From positions 1 to 16,500 of the forward strand of contig JAYYDT010000144.1 in the NCBI GenBank assembly GCA_036160575.1: a stretch of DNA of 16,500 bases, written 5' to 3'. The notes below the pieces were generated by a model. The model ran no database searches. It was given only the letters and a program-made list of their open reading frames with translations, and had not been told where the DNA came from. Numbering within the stretch: the first letter of the stretch is position 1; every line of letters starts with the position of its first letter. Below are positions 7,237-14,887 of the stretch, piece by piece. Source of the DNA: TMED26 sp002694075 (GTDB lineage: Bacteria; Pseudomonadota; Alphaproteobacteria; Thalassobaculales; Thalassobaculaceae). The position numbers and the translations under genes were made by a program.

Positions 7237-9239
7237 GGTCCCGCGATCCCTAGTTTGGCGTGGATCGCCCGCAAAGTGGCCAGACAATCATCGCCCGCGT
7301 GAATAAACGTTTCAATTCCGGCCGCTCGCAAGACATCGGCGTTGGCCGGCCGCCCGGCGAGCCCAAGCCAATCGGCGCCGCCCAAGGCCGCGGCCATAGC
7401 CGCGCCCTCGGCCTCATAAAGTTTATCAGAGCCGCAGATTATCGCCAAATCAAGGCCGCTGGCGGTGAAAGCGGCGGCAATCTCATCCGGCGCGCCCTGC
7501 CCGTCGATCGCCTCAATCCCGCCGGCGGCGAGATAGTTGCGGGTGAAATCGACGCGCGCGCCATGGGCCGCCGGTGTCCCCAAAGCGGCGATGAAAACCC
7601 GCGGTCGCTGGCCATGGGCTTCCGCCCAGGCGTCACTGGCGTCGCGCAAGGCCTCGAACCCCTCGCCCAGGCGATGGGCGGTGATCGGCGCGGCATCTTC
7701 CCCGTCGGCCGCCGCCCCACCGCTGAGATCGCCGATGGCGGCACCATGGCGAGCGGCCGCCACGCGCGTCGCCAAATCGCCGTCGACCGCCGCCGGCGCG
7801 GGCCGCCGCGCGTGCCAGGGCGCGACGATTTCCGGCCATGCCATTGACGGCGGGGCGGGCGCTTCCTCATCCAGATTGGGAAACATGTTGACCCCGATGA
7901 TTTGGGTGCGTCGATGGGCCAAATCGCGCTCGCGCGCCGCCCATACCTCGGCCACCGCCGCTTGCAAGCGGCCATCGGCGAGCATCGCCGCCACCCCGCC
8001 GGCGGCCTCGATCTCTTGAAAACGGTGCCAGGCCGCCTGCGCCAGACGTTCGGTCAAATCCTCGATAAACCAACTGCCACCGGCCGGATCGATGACCTGT
8101 CCAAGGGCGCTTTCCTCCTGCAGGATCACCTGCGCGTTGCGCGCGATCCGCCGGCCGAAATCGGTGGGCAGCCCCCACCCCTGGTCATAGGGGGCGACGG
8201 CGACACTGTCGGCGCCGGCGATGCCGGCGGCGAAACCGGCGATGGTCGCGCGCAGCATGTTGACCCAAGGGTCGCGGCGGCTGATCACCCGTTCGGCGGT
8301 GCCGACGTGCAAGGCCATGGCGGCGGCGCCGCCGCTCGCCTCGGCGACGCGCGCCCATAGGCGGCGGGCGGCGCGCAGTTTGGCGACGGTCATGAACAAA
8401 TCCACACCGGCGGCCAGGCTGAACTCAATCTCTGCCAGCGCGGCGGCCACCGACAAACCGTGGTCGGTCATCGCCCGCAGATAGGCGACACCGGTCGACA
8501 GGGCGATGGCCAGGTCCAGCACCTCGTCGGCGCCGGCGGCATGATAAACCGTGGTGTCGACCGTCACCGCCCGCGCCGCCGGCAGGGTCGCCGCCGAGCG
8601 TTCGGCGATCTCGGCCATCGCGCTAAGGGCTTCCGGCAGGGTCATCGCCAAATGGCCGTGGCGGGCGAGCGCCGCCAAAGGGTCGGCGCCAAAGTGAACA
8701 CGCGCGGTGGCGAGGTCGACACCCGCCGTCTCGAGATGATCGAGCATCAAGGCGGCGGCGCCGGCAAACAGCGGGCCGGGCGCCAGGGCGACCCGCGCCG
8801 CCTGCAGGTAGACGCCGTCCAGCACCGTCGCCAGCGCCGTCCGGTCAGGCAGAAAAATGCCGGCCGCGCCAGGGCCGGCGGCATGTTCACCGGCGGGATC
8901 CATAACCAGGGTGACGGCGGTGGCGCCGCTCGCGAGTTCGTGCAGCAAAGCCTGATTGGCCGCCGCCGGGTCCGGGTGATCGACGCTTTGGCGAATTTCC
9001 CAGCCTGCCGTGCCGCGCGTTAAGCCGGCGTCGTTGCGAGTCGCCGCGCCAGCCACCCGCGCGCCGGCGCGGTCGTAGAGCGGTTGGAGGTCCAGACCTT
9101 CATACGTGCGCGTCACCAGTGTCGCGTCGAAATCGCGATCCCCCAGCGCCCGCGCCACCAGCGCCTGCCAAGCCGCCCGCTCGGCCGGCGCAAACGCCGC
9201 CCCCAGGGCCAAATCACCGGCAACGGATGAATCACTCAT
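7233..9239 (-). CDS. mutA: methylmalonyl-CoA mutase, small (non-catalytic) subunit
   Basis: This 668-residue protein has the same two-domain layout as MutB but has lost the catalytic and cobalamin-binding residues, as is usual for the small subunit of heterodimeric mutases. Supporting segments are TYEGLDLQPLYDR near residues 45-57, the barrel strands around GTAGWEIRQSVDHPDP, LPTDFGRRIARNAQVILQEE with the following VIDPAGGSW (parallel to the mutB segment), and GVNMFPNLDE. In the C-terminal flavodoxin-like domain the position of DxHxxG reads LGTPAAHGAR, so it cannot ligate cobalt in the standard way. AAGGAGG lies 10 bases before the chosen ATG at 9239; an upstream ATG at 9269 has no such site. 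It is the first gene of the mutAB pair. No mutase chaperone (MeaB) or epimerase gene lies in the window. Confidence 0.94.
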   Translation of the reverse strand: MSDSSVAGDLALGAAFAPAERAAWQALVARALGDRDFDATLVTRTYEGLDLQPLYDRAGARVAGAATRNDAGLTRGTAGWEIRQSVDHPDPAAANQALLHELASGATAVTLVMDPAGEHAAGPGAAGIFLPDRTALATVLDGVYLQAARVALAPGPLFAGAAALMLDHLETAGVDLATARVHFGADPLAALARHGHLAMTLPEALSAMAEIAERSAATLPAARAVTVDTTVYHAAGADEVLDLAIALSTGVAYLRAMTDHGLSVAAALAEIEFSLAAGVDLFMTVAKLRAARRLWARVAEASGGAAAMALHVGTAERVISRRDPWVNMLRATIAGFAAGIAGADSVAVAPYDQGWGLPTDFGRRIARNAQVILQEESALGQVIDPAGGSWFIEDLTERLAQAAWHRFQEIEAAGGVAAMLADGRLQAAVAEVWAARERDLAHRRTQIIGVNMFPNLDEEAPAPPSMAWPEIVAPWHARRPAPAAVDGDLATRVAAARHGAAIGDLSGGAAADGEDAAPITAHRLGEGFEALRDASDAWAEAHGQRPRVFIAALGTPAAHGARVDFTRNYLAAGGIEAIDGQGAPDEIAAAFTASGLDLAIICGSDKLYEAEGAAMAAALGGADWLGLAGRPANADVLRAAGIETFIHAGDDCLATLRAIHAKLGIAGP

Positions 9240-9362
9240 CGGATGGCTTCCTCCTTCTCGCCGGCACACTAATCGGCTGACCCGGCCAAATCAACCAAGT
9301 GGACCGAACCCGGCACCTGCCGTATCGTGCGCCGCCAGGCTACGGCGGCCGGTGGGAAGGGT

Positions 9363-10883
9363 ATGGCGGTGATGGCTGAACAGGCGGCGGAGCGCGAAAC
9401 CGAAGCGGCGCGGCCCTGGTTCGCGGGGTTGGCGGGCTTGGTCGCGCTTTTGACGGTGGCCCGCATCGCCGTGTCGGCGGCGAGCGGCCTCAACCTCAGC
9501 GGCGACGAGGCGCAGTATTGGTCGTGGGCGCAGACCCTCGATTGGGGATATTTCAGCAAACCGCCGATGGTCGCTTATCTGATCGCTGCCGCCACCGCCG
9601 CCTGCGGCGACGGCGAGGCTTGCGTGCGCCTGCCCTCGCCCCTGCTGCACGGCGCCACGGCGCTGGTCTTGTTTTTGGTCGCCTGTCGCCTGGCCGGTCC
9701 GCGCGCCGGATTTTGGGTTGGTCTCACCTACGCCAGCTTACCGGCGGTCAGCTTGTCCAGCCAATTGGTCTCCACCGATGTCGCGCTGTTGTTCTTTTGG
9801 TCACTGGCCATGCTGGCCTATCTGCGGCTATTGGCCGGCGCCGGCGCGGCCGGCGGCGCGCTGCTCGGGATCGCGCTGGGCCTGGGCTTCCTGGCCAAAT
9901 ACGCGATGGTCTATTTCTTCGTCGCGGTCGCCGCGCATATGGTTGTCTCGCCGCCGGCGCGCGCGCTTTTACGGCGCCCGGCGCCGTGGCTGGCGCTGGC
10001 CATCGGCGGATTGCTCATTGCCCCCAATATCCTGTGGAATCAGACCCATGGGTGGGCCACCGTCGGCCATTTGAAGGCCAACGCCAATCTTGGCGGCGAC
10101 ATCTTTCAGCCGCTCAGCGGGTTGCGCTTTCTGGGCGAGCAGATGGGCGTTTTCGGCCCCATCTTGTTCATCGTCTTAAGCGTCGCGGCGCTGCGCCTGG
10201 CGCGCGGTCAGAGCACCGCCACGACGCGCTTTTTAGCGGCCTTTAGCTTGCCGATCCTCGCCATCGTAACGGCCCAGGCGCTGCTTTCGCGAGCCAACGC
10301 CAACTGGGCGGCGGCGGCCTATCCGGCGGCGACCATTTGGGTGGTCCTGACCCTGGCGGGCGGGCGAGCGCGGCGGTGGCGCCAGATTTCCTTAGGCCTG
10401 CATGGCGCGGCCATGGGCCTGCTATGGTTTGGCCTTGTCGCCTATCCGGCGGTCAGCCCGCCGACCGCCCGCGACCCGCTGGCTCGGCTCCACGGCTGGC
10501 CCGAATTCGCCGACCAAGTCGCCGCCTTGATGGCCCGCCACCCGGCCCGCGAGGTGGTCATCGACGACCGTAAGATCATGGCCAGCCTCCTCTATTACCT
10601 GCGGGCCAAGGCCGACACCGACCGCCTGCGGGTGTGGGATTACGATGGCTTTCCACATCACCATTACGAGCTGACGCGGGCCTACCGCGGGACGCCGGAA
10701 CATGGCGTGATCTTGGTCGCCCGCTGGGGGCCGAGGGCGGTACGCACAATCACCGACAATTTCGCCCAAAGCCGCGCCCTCGGCGACCTGAAAACACCCG
10801 ACCAGCCGGGCCGCGAAATGGTCTTGACGGTGCGCTTACTGGATGGATTTCAACCAAACAAGGCCGCTGACAATTCCTCGTAG
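9363..10883 (+). CDS. GT39/ArnT-like membrane glycosyltransferase
   Basis: This protein of about 506 residues is a polytopic membrane protein of the PMT/ArnT class (GT-C fold), which transfers sugars from lipid-linked donors (polyprenyl phosphate) to lipid A, lipids or proteins on the periplasmic side. The diagnostic first loop is LNLSGDEAQYWSWAQTL (43-59), with the catalytic Asp48-Glu49 pair, followed by DWGYFSKPPMVAYL (60-73), the usual KPPL-like motif. About ten hydrophobic helices follow. The C-terminal part from about residue 390 is soluble and holds VIDDRKIMASLLYYLR and YDGFPHHHYEL, typical of the periplasmic domain. Start: ATG 9363 has GGTGGGAAGG just upstream; ATG 9372 (three codons on) or GTG 9327 are alternatives. 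It is divergent from mutA, and its last 34 bp overlap the HAD gene end. The sugar is unknown. Confidence 0.88.
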   Translation: MAVMAEQAAERETEAARPWFAGLAGLVALLTVARIAVSAASGLNLSGDEAQYWSWAQTLDWGYFSKPPMVAYLIAAATAACGDGEACVRLPSPLLHGATALVLFLVACRLAGPRAGFWVGLTYASLPAVSLSSQLVSTDVALLFFWSLAMLAYLRLLAGAGAAGGALLGIALGLGFLAKYAMVYFFVAVAAHMVVSPPARALLRRPAPWLALAIGGLLIAPNILWNQTHGWATVGHLKANANLGGDIFQPLSGLRFLGEQMGVFGPILFIVLSVAALRLARGQSTATTRFLAAFSLPILAIVTAQALLSRANANWAAAAYPAATIWVVLTLAGGRARRWRQISLGLHGAAMGLLWFGLVAYPAVSPPTARDPLARLHGWPEFADQVAALMARHPAREVVIDDRKIMASLLYYLRAKADTDRLRVWDYDGFPHHHYELTRAYRGTPEHGVILVARWGPRAVRTITDNFAQSRALGDLKTPDQPGREMVLTVRLLDGFQPNKAADNSS

Positions 10884-11623
10884 TCGCGCACCGTCCAAGT
10901 CGGCGATGGGCTGAACGCGGCGGCGTCGGCGGCGGTCGACACGCCGGTCAGGATCAACGCCGTCCGCAAGCCGGCACGCTGACCAGCGCGGATATCGGTG
11001 TCCAGATTGTCGCCGATCATCACCGCCTCGTCAGGCACCACCCCCGCGCGCGCCAAGGCCAGCGCGACAATCGCCGGTTCCGGCTTGCCCATCACTTGGG
11101 CGCGGGCGCCGGTGGCGGTTTCGACCACCGCCACGAAGGCGCCATTGCCGGGTGTCACGCCATCCTCCCGGTTGACCAGCGCATCGGGATTGGTGGCGAT
11201 CAGACGGGCGCCGGCCAAAACCGCGCGAGTGGCGCCGACGAACTTCTCCAAATTAAGGTCGCGGTCAAAGCCCATCACCACCGCTTCGGCGGCGGCCGGA
11301 TCGCTGACCAGGCGCGCACCGGCCGTCGTCACCGCTGCCTGAAGGGCATCCTCGCCCACCAAAAACACATCCTGGCCGGCGACTTCCGCCGCCGCCACCT
11401 CGGCCGAGGTGATCACATCGCCGGCGTGGCAGGCGATGCCCAGCGCGTTGAGATGGGCCGCCACCTCGTCCGGGCCGCGATTGGCCCGGTTGGTAACGAA
11501 AAGGGCCCGCACCCCGCGCGCCGCCAGCCCGGCGATAAAGGCGGCGGCGCCTGGGATCGGGTCGGTCCCGCGATAGACGGTGCCGTCAAGATCGAACAAC
11601 AGAGCTTTGACGGCACCGTCCAT
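10850..11623 (-). CDS. HAD-IIA (NagD-like) phosphatase
   Basis: This 257-residue cytosolic HAD hydrolase has all four motifs. Motif I is LLFDLDGTVYRG, with nucleophile Asp11 and acid/base Asp13. Motif II is FVTNRANRG (Thr44), motif III is Lys180 in MGKPEP, and motif IV is MIGDNLDTDI (Asp205, Asp210), which binds magnesium. The large C2a-type cap between motifs II and III, with IATNPDALVN (142-151), places it in the NagD/phosphoglycolate-phosphatase-like subfamily IIA. It would dephosphorylate a small sugar- or acid-phosphate; substrates are not predictable from sequence. The ATG at 11623 is only 4 bp after the dctM stop, with a weak ribosome binding site, so it is most likely the last gene of the TRAP operon and translationally coupled. 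Its 3' end overlaps the convergent GT39 gene. Confidence 0.92.
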   Translation of the reverse strand: MDGAVKALLFDLDGTVYRGTDPIPGAAAFIAGLAARGVRALFVTNRANRGPDEVAAHLNALGIACHAGDVITSAEVAAAEVAGQDVFLVGEDALQAAVTTAGARLVSDPAAAEAVVMGFDRDLNLEKFVGATRAVLAGARLIATNPDALVNREDGVTPGNGAFVAVVETATGARAQVMGKPEPAIVALALARAGVVPDEAVMIGDNLDTDIRAGQRAGLRTALILTGVSTAADAAAFSPSPTWTVRDYEELSAALFG

Positions 11624-11627
11624 GGGC

Positions 11628-12941
11628 TTAGTTTTTGGTCATCAGATCCGGCAGGAAGGTGATGATCTCGGGGTAGGCGATGAACAACGCCACCGTCAAG
11701 ATATCGGCGATGAAGAACAAACCGATGCCCCGGAACACATCCTGCAATGGAATATCCGGTCTGACCCCGTGCACGACGTAACAGTTGAGCCCAATCGGCG
11801 GGGTGATGAGGCACACCTCCACCATCTTGACGACAATGATGCCGAACCAAATCGGATCGTAGCCGAGCCCGATCACCGCCGGATAGACGATTGGCAAGGT
11901 CAGCAGCAACATGCCGATGCCGTCCATGAACATGCCGAGAATGGCGTAACCGATCAAGATCATCACGATGATCAGGGTCGGCGACATGTCCAGCCCGGTC
12001 AGGAAATCGGCGAAAGCCGCCGGCAGACCGGCGAATCCCATGAACCGAACGAACACCAAGACGCCCCAGATGATCGAAAAAATCATCACCGTCAGCTTGG
12101 CGGTCTCCATCAAGGCTTCTTTCAGCTTGTTGCGAGTCATGCCGCGATAGAGCGCCACCGAGAAGATGACGAAGGCGCCCAGCGCGCCGGCGTCGGTCGG
12201 GGTTGCCCAACCGCGGTAGATGGCGCCGAAGATGATGGCGATGACAGCGACAATCGGCCAGGTTCCCGGCGTCGCTTTAAGGGCGGCGGTGAGGTTGAAC
12301 TTCTCCGTCGCCGGCGCCAGTTCCGGCGAGACAATCACCCGGCCGGAAATGATGACGGCGTAGATCACCGCCGAAATCAGCCCAGGAATGAACCCGGCGA
12401 GCAGCAACTTACCGACCGATTCCTCGACGATGATGGCGTAGAGCACAAGGATCGCGCTGGGTGGAATCAGCGAGGCCAGGGTGCCGCCGGCGGCGACCAC
12501 CCCCGCGGCCAAGCGACGATCGTAGCCATGGCGCAGCATTTCCGGGATGGCGGTCCGCGCGAACACCGCGGCCGTCGCCGTCGAAGCGCCCGAGACGGCG
12601 GCGAAGCCCGCGGTCGCGAACACCGTCGCCACCGCCAAGCCGCCCGGCAACCAACCGGTCCAGCGGCGCGCCGCCTCGAACACGGCGGTGGTCATGCCCG
12701 CGTGAAACGCCAGATAGCCGATCAAAATGAACATCGGCAGCACGCTCAACACATAGGTCAGCGATTTGGAGTGCGGGATGGTGCCGGCCATGCCGATCCC
12801 GGCGTCCCAGCCGATGATCGCGATCAAGCCGGCCATGCCCACCGCGCCGGCGGCGATGAATACCCGCACGCCGATGAAAACCAAGACCAGAAGGGCGAGA
12901 ATGCCGATCAGGCCGATATCGAGGGGATCCATCTCAATCAT
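11628..12941 (-). CDS. dctM: TRAP transporter large permease subunit DctM
   Basis: This 437-residue inner-membrane protein is the large, ion-coupled channel subunit of a tripartite (TRAP) transporter that imports organic acids using a sodium or proton gradient. It is hydrophobic throughout, with about twelve predicted helices. Typical DctM landmarks are SGASTATAA (118-126) in the first repeat, TLASLIPPSAILVLYAIIVE (154-173) with the IPPS turn, KLLLAGFIPGL (178-188), and the C-terminal half-repeat with MFMDGIGMLLLTLPIVYP and LITPPIGLNCYVV. The ATG at 12941 overlaps the dctQ stop by 8 bp (ATGATTGA) and has AGAGG 9 bases upstream; the longer frame back to 13022 lies within dctQ and is rejected. 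Complete and normal in length. It must act with DctQ and DctP. Confidence 0.95.
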   Translation of the reverse strand: MIEMDPLDIGLIGILALLVLVFIGVRVFIAAGAVGMAGLIAIIGWDAGIGMAGTIPHSKSLTYVLSVLPMFILIGYLAFHAGMTTAVFEAARRWTGWLPGGLAVATVFATAGFAAVSGASTATAAVFARTAIPEMLRHGYDRRLAAGVVAAGGTLASLIPPSAILVLYAIIVEESVGKLLLAGFIPGLISAVIYAVIISGRVIVSPELAPATEKFNLTAALKATPGTWPIVAVIAIIFGAIYRGWATPTDAGALGAFVIFSVALYRGMTRNKLKEALMETAKLTVMIFSIIWGVLVFVRFMGFAGLPAAFADFLTGLDMSPTLIIVMILIGYAILGMFMDGIGMLLLTLPIVYPAVIGLGYDPIWFGIIVVKMVEVCLITPPIGLNCYVVHGVRPDIPLQDVFRGIGLFFIADILTVALFIAYPEIITFLPDLMTKN

Positions 12942-13572
12942 CGCGCCGCGCCTCTTCCCTGAGGGCGTCATAGTCGTCGCCCAATGCGTCTTGAATTTCT
13001 TCTTCGGCTTGCTCGGCGACATCCAGCACCAGCGGGACAGCCACCGGCGTCGCCGCCGGGTTCAAGAACAAGCGGAAATATCCGAGGAATTGCAGCAATA
13101 GGCGCAGCCACAAGATCGACAGGGCGACCGGCACCATCAGTTTGGTCGGCCAAATCGGGAGTTCGGCGTTAATGGTCGAGTCGCCGGCTTCCCAAGCGCG
13201 CAGGAAATGTCCGAAGCTGGGTTCCAACATCAGCGCGATAAACACCAGCGAGGCCAGGATCGACAGCACCTCGGCGAACCAAAAGCCCCGGCCCGACAAA
13301 CGCGAGATGACCAACTCCATGCGCACATGCCCGCCCAAGCGCTGGCAATAGGCCACCGCCAAAAAGGCGAACAAGGCGATCGATTGCTCGACCACGTCGA
13401 TATATCCAAAAATCGGAAAATTCAGTTTCGACAGCACGATTTGCGCGGTGCCGAAGAACATCAGCAAAAAGATGCCCCCCGCGGCGACCCACGCCAAACC
13501 GTCCTCGATGCGCGCGTAAACCCGATTGGCGGTTGCCAACGCGCCGCCATCCGGCTCTTGAGCCACGGCCAT
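12934..13572 (-). CDS. dctQ: TRAP transporter small permease subunit DctQ
   Basis: This 212-residue inner-membrane protein has the four-helix pattern of DctQ (hydrophobic segments near 24-48, 58-77, 98-118 and 142-170) and the conserved post-helix-2 motif GGHVRMELVISRL (80-92). It pairs with DctM to form the membrane part of the transporter. The ATG at 13572 is preceded by AGGGGGG about 5 bases upstream. Beyond the last helix there is a tail of about 40 residues whose last 29 (184-212) carry 13 acidic and 3 basic residues and look helical. The tail is on the cytoplasmic side if the usual N-in/C-in topology holds. The gene overlaps dctM by 8 bp and is separated from dctP by 82 bp holding a hairpin. 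Confidence 0.93.
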   Translation of the reverse strand: MAVAQEPDGGALATANRVYARIEDGLAWVAAGGIFLLMFFGTAQIVLSKLNFPIFGYIDVVEQSIALFAFLAVAYCQRLGGHVRMELVISRLSGRGFWFAEVLSILASLVFIALMLEPSFGHFLRAWEAGDSTINAELPIWPTKLMVPVALSILWLRLLLQFLGYFRLFLNPAATPVAVPLVLDVAEQAEEEIQDALGDDYDALREEARRDD

Positions 13573-13597
13573 TTTCGCCCCCCTGTTTTATGTGAAA

Positions 13598-13623
13598 ACG
13601 CGCTGGACCTAAGCCCAGCGCGT
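13598..13623 (-). terminator. intercistronic hairpin between dctP and dctQ
   Basis: In transcript sense (minus strand) a perfect 9-bp stem ACGCGCTGG (13623-13615) / CCAGCGCGT (13606-13598) closes an 8-nt loop and is followed directly by TTT then CACATAAAA. It lies 31 bp past the dctP stop and 25 bp before dctQ. The T-run is short, so it may act as a partial terminator or as a 3'-end stabiliser for the dctP message, giving more binding protein than permease. The hairpin is seen directly; the function is inference. Confidence 0.65.
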
Positions 13624-13654
13624 CGTCATGTGTTGGTCACGCGACACCGCGCGC

Positions 13655-14668
13655 TCAGCCGCCTTTGGCGGTCTTTTCGATCAGGCCGAACAGTTCCTTG
13701 GCCGGAACGCCATTGCCCGACGCTTCGGCGATCCAAGCGTCCCAGATCGGCTTACCACCAGCGGCCCGCAGCTTGGCGAGGTCGGCGTCGGAATACTTCA
13801 CCTCGGTCAGCTTTTTGCGCAGCATCGGCAGGTTGACCGCGTCCTTGTCGGCATAAGCCTTTTTCAGCGCGCCATAGGCCGAGTCTTTGGCTTCCATGAT
13901 CAGCTTTTGATATTCCGGCTCGAGCTTGCTCCAGGCCTTGGTGTTGACCACCAACGGGCAGTTGGCGCTGCCGAGCGACATGTTCGAGGTGAACCAGTCG
14001 GAAATCTCGTGCAGCTTGTAAGCCACGTGGGCGTAGGAGAACGGCCAAGAGGCGGCGTAAACGGCGCCACGCTCAACCAGCGAGTAAGTTTCCGGGGCCG
14101 GCACGGTCGCCGGCACGGCGCCGATCGCGGCCATCGCTTTACCCATGCCGCCGAGGGCACGGACCTGTTTGCCATTCCAGTCGGCCATGGATTTCGGCGG
14201 GGTGCCTTTGCCCATGAACTCGTACTGCGGCAAGATCGACGACATGACGAACATGGCGTCCCATTTGGCCAAATCGGCGACCACCGCCGGATGGGCGTAA
14301 TAGGCTTCGCTCACCTTGCGTTGGGTGTCGAAATTGGCGATCGGCAGGAACGGCAGGTCGAGGCCGCTCAGCGTCGGCGTTTTGGCCGGATGGTAGGACG
14401 AGCAAAACATCGCCATCGGGAAGGCGCCGAGCTTGATGCCGTCCAGATTTTCCTTCGGCTTCGACAGCGCGCTGCCGTAGGCGATGCGGATTTTGAACTT
14501 ACCGCCCGACTTTTCTTCGACGTAGGCCGCCATTTGCTCGATGCCCATGGTGAAAGCACGCTTTTTGCCCCACACGGACAGATTCCAGGTCTTGGCTTCG
14601 GCGACGGTCACGCCACCCAGGCCCACAGCCGCGACCACGGCCGCCGCAGTCATCACAACTTTTTTCAT
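13655..14668 (-). CDS. dctP: TRAP transporter substrate-binding protein DctP
   Basis: This 337-residue protein starts with a clear Sec signal peptide (MKKVVMTAAAVVAAVG, probable cleavage after AEA at 23-25), so it is periplasmic. The mature part is a DctP-family binding protein. Landmarks are the opening strand TWNLSVWGKK, KSGGKFKIRIAYGSALS (53-69), and WNGKQVRALGGMG (164-176), where Arg170 is at the place of the arginine that grips the ligand carboxylate in TRAP binding proteins. Next come VERGAVYAAS (198-207) and LVVNTKAWSKL (239-249) with the conserved Asn. GGGGAGG lies a few bases upstream of the ATG. As first gene of dctPQM-HAD it sets the substrate, probably an organic acid such as a 2-oxo or hydroxy acid; the exact ligand is not readable. 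Confidence 0.94.
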   Translation of the reverse strand: MKKVVMTAAAVVAAVGLGGVTVAEAKTWNLSVWGKKRAFTMGIEQMAAYVEEKSGGKFKIRIAYGSALSKPKENLDGIKLGAFPMAMFCSSYHPAKTPTLSGLDLPFLPIANFDTQRKVSEAYYAHPAVVADLAKWDAMFVMSSILPQYEFMGKGTPPKSMADWNGKQVRALGGMGKAMAAIGAVPATVPAPETYSLVERGAVYAASWPFSYAHVAYKLHEISDWFTSNMSLGSANCPLVVNTKAWSKLEPEYQKLIMEAKDSAYGALKKAYADKDAVNLPMLRKKLTEVKYSDADLAKLRAAGGKPIWDAWIAEASGNGVPAKELFGLIEKTAKGG

Positions 14669-14724
14669 TTTGCCTCCCCAGGCGCAATTCGAAGTTAAAA
14701 GATGCGCTTCTTTGCATCGCCCGA

Positions 14725-14753
14725 ACCATAGGAGACTGCCGACCCCGCTTCAA
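14725..14753 (-). promoter_or_regulatory. candidate promoter for the dctPQM operon
   Basis: On the minus strand TTGAAG (14753-14748) and TATGGT (14730-14725) are 17 bp apart, each matching four of six consensus bases. Transcription would start near 14718, giving a leader of about 50 nt. The leader contains a small inverted repeat (GATGC/GCATC, 14701-14718) followed by TTTT. Moderate support at best. Confidence 0.35.
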
Positions 14754-14798
14754 GCGCCAATATAGCGCACAAGCGGCCCCGATTGACGCGCGTGAACC

Positions 14799-14814
14799 GA
14801 CCAACAAGGTGGTC
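14799..14814. promoter_or_regulatory. short inverted repeat at the DUF2189 promoter, possible operator
   Basis: GACCA (14799-14803) and TGGTC (14810-14814) form a 5-bp inverted repeat with a 6-bp spacer and overlap the proposed -35 hexamer at 14810-14815. A regulator could bind here, but five-base arms occur by chance easily in this composition. Confidence 0.2.
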
Positions 14815-14838
14815 AATTTCGTGCTTAACGTGTATATT
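14810..14838 (+). promoter_or_regulatory. candidate promoter for the DUF2189 gene
   Basis: TGGTCA (14810-14815) and TATATT (14833-14838) are 17 bp apart, matching consensus at four and five of six positions. Transcription would begin near 14845, about 43 nt before the start codon at 14888. It lies in the AT-richest part of the 219-bp divergent gap between dctP and the DUF2189 gene. Confidence 0.45.
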
Positions 14839-14845
14839 TTCACGG

Positions 14846-14866
14846 CGCGCGCGGCCATGGCGCGCG
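14846..14866 (+). promoter_or_regulatory. GC-only hairpin in the DUF2189 leader
   Basis: CGCGCGC (14846-14852) and GCGCGCG (14860-14866) pair perfectly around a 7-nt loop. If transcription starts near 14845 this hairpin forms the very 5' end of the message, ahead of the AGGGGG ribosome binding site (14875-14880). It could stabilise the transcript or damp translation. The structure is visible; its role is unproven. Confidence 0.4.
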
Positions 14867-14887
14867 TCTGGTTCAGGGGGATATGCA

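Noticed and set aside
7233..9239. MutA lacking the DxHxxG cobalamin motif looked like a damaged mutase
   Set aside because: The small subunit of heterodimeric methylmalonyl-CoA mutases normally lacks this motif; the intact one is in MutB.
11580..12962. Plus-strand open frame of 460 codons opposite dctM
   Set aside because: The translation is dominated by His, Asp, Arg and Gln, the typical antisense product of a hydrophobic GC-rich membrane gene. dctM is clearly real.
13628..14698. Plus-strand open frame of 356 codons opposite dctP
   Set aside because: It is antisense to a DctP with a clear signal peptide and motifs; the content is Arg/His-rich and unlike any family.
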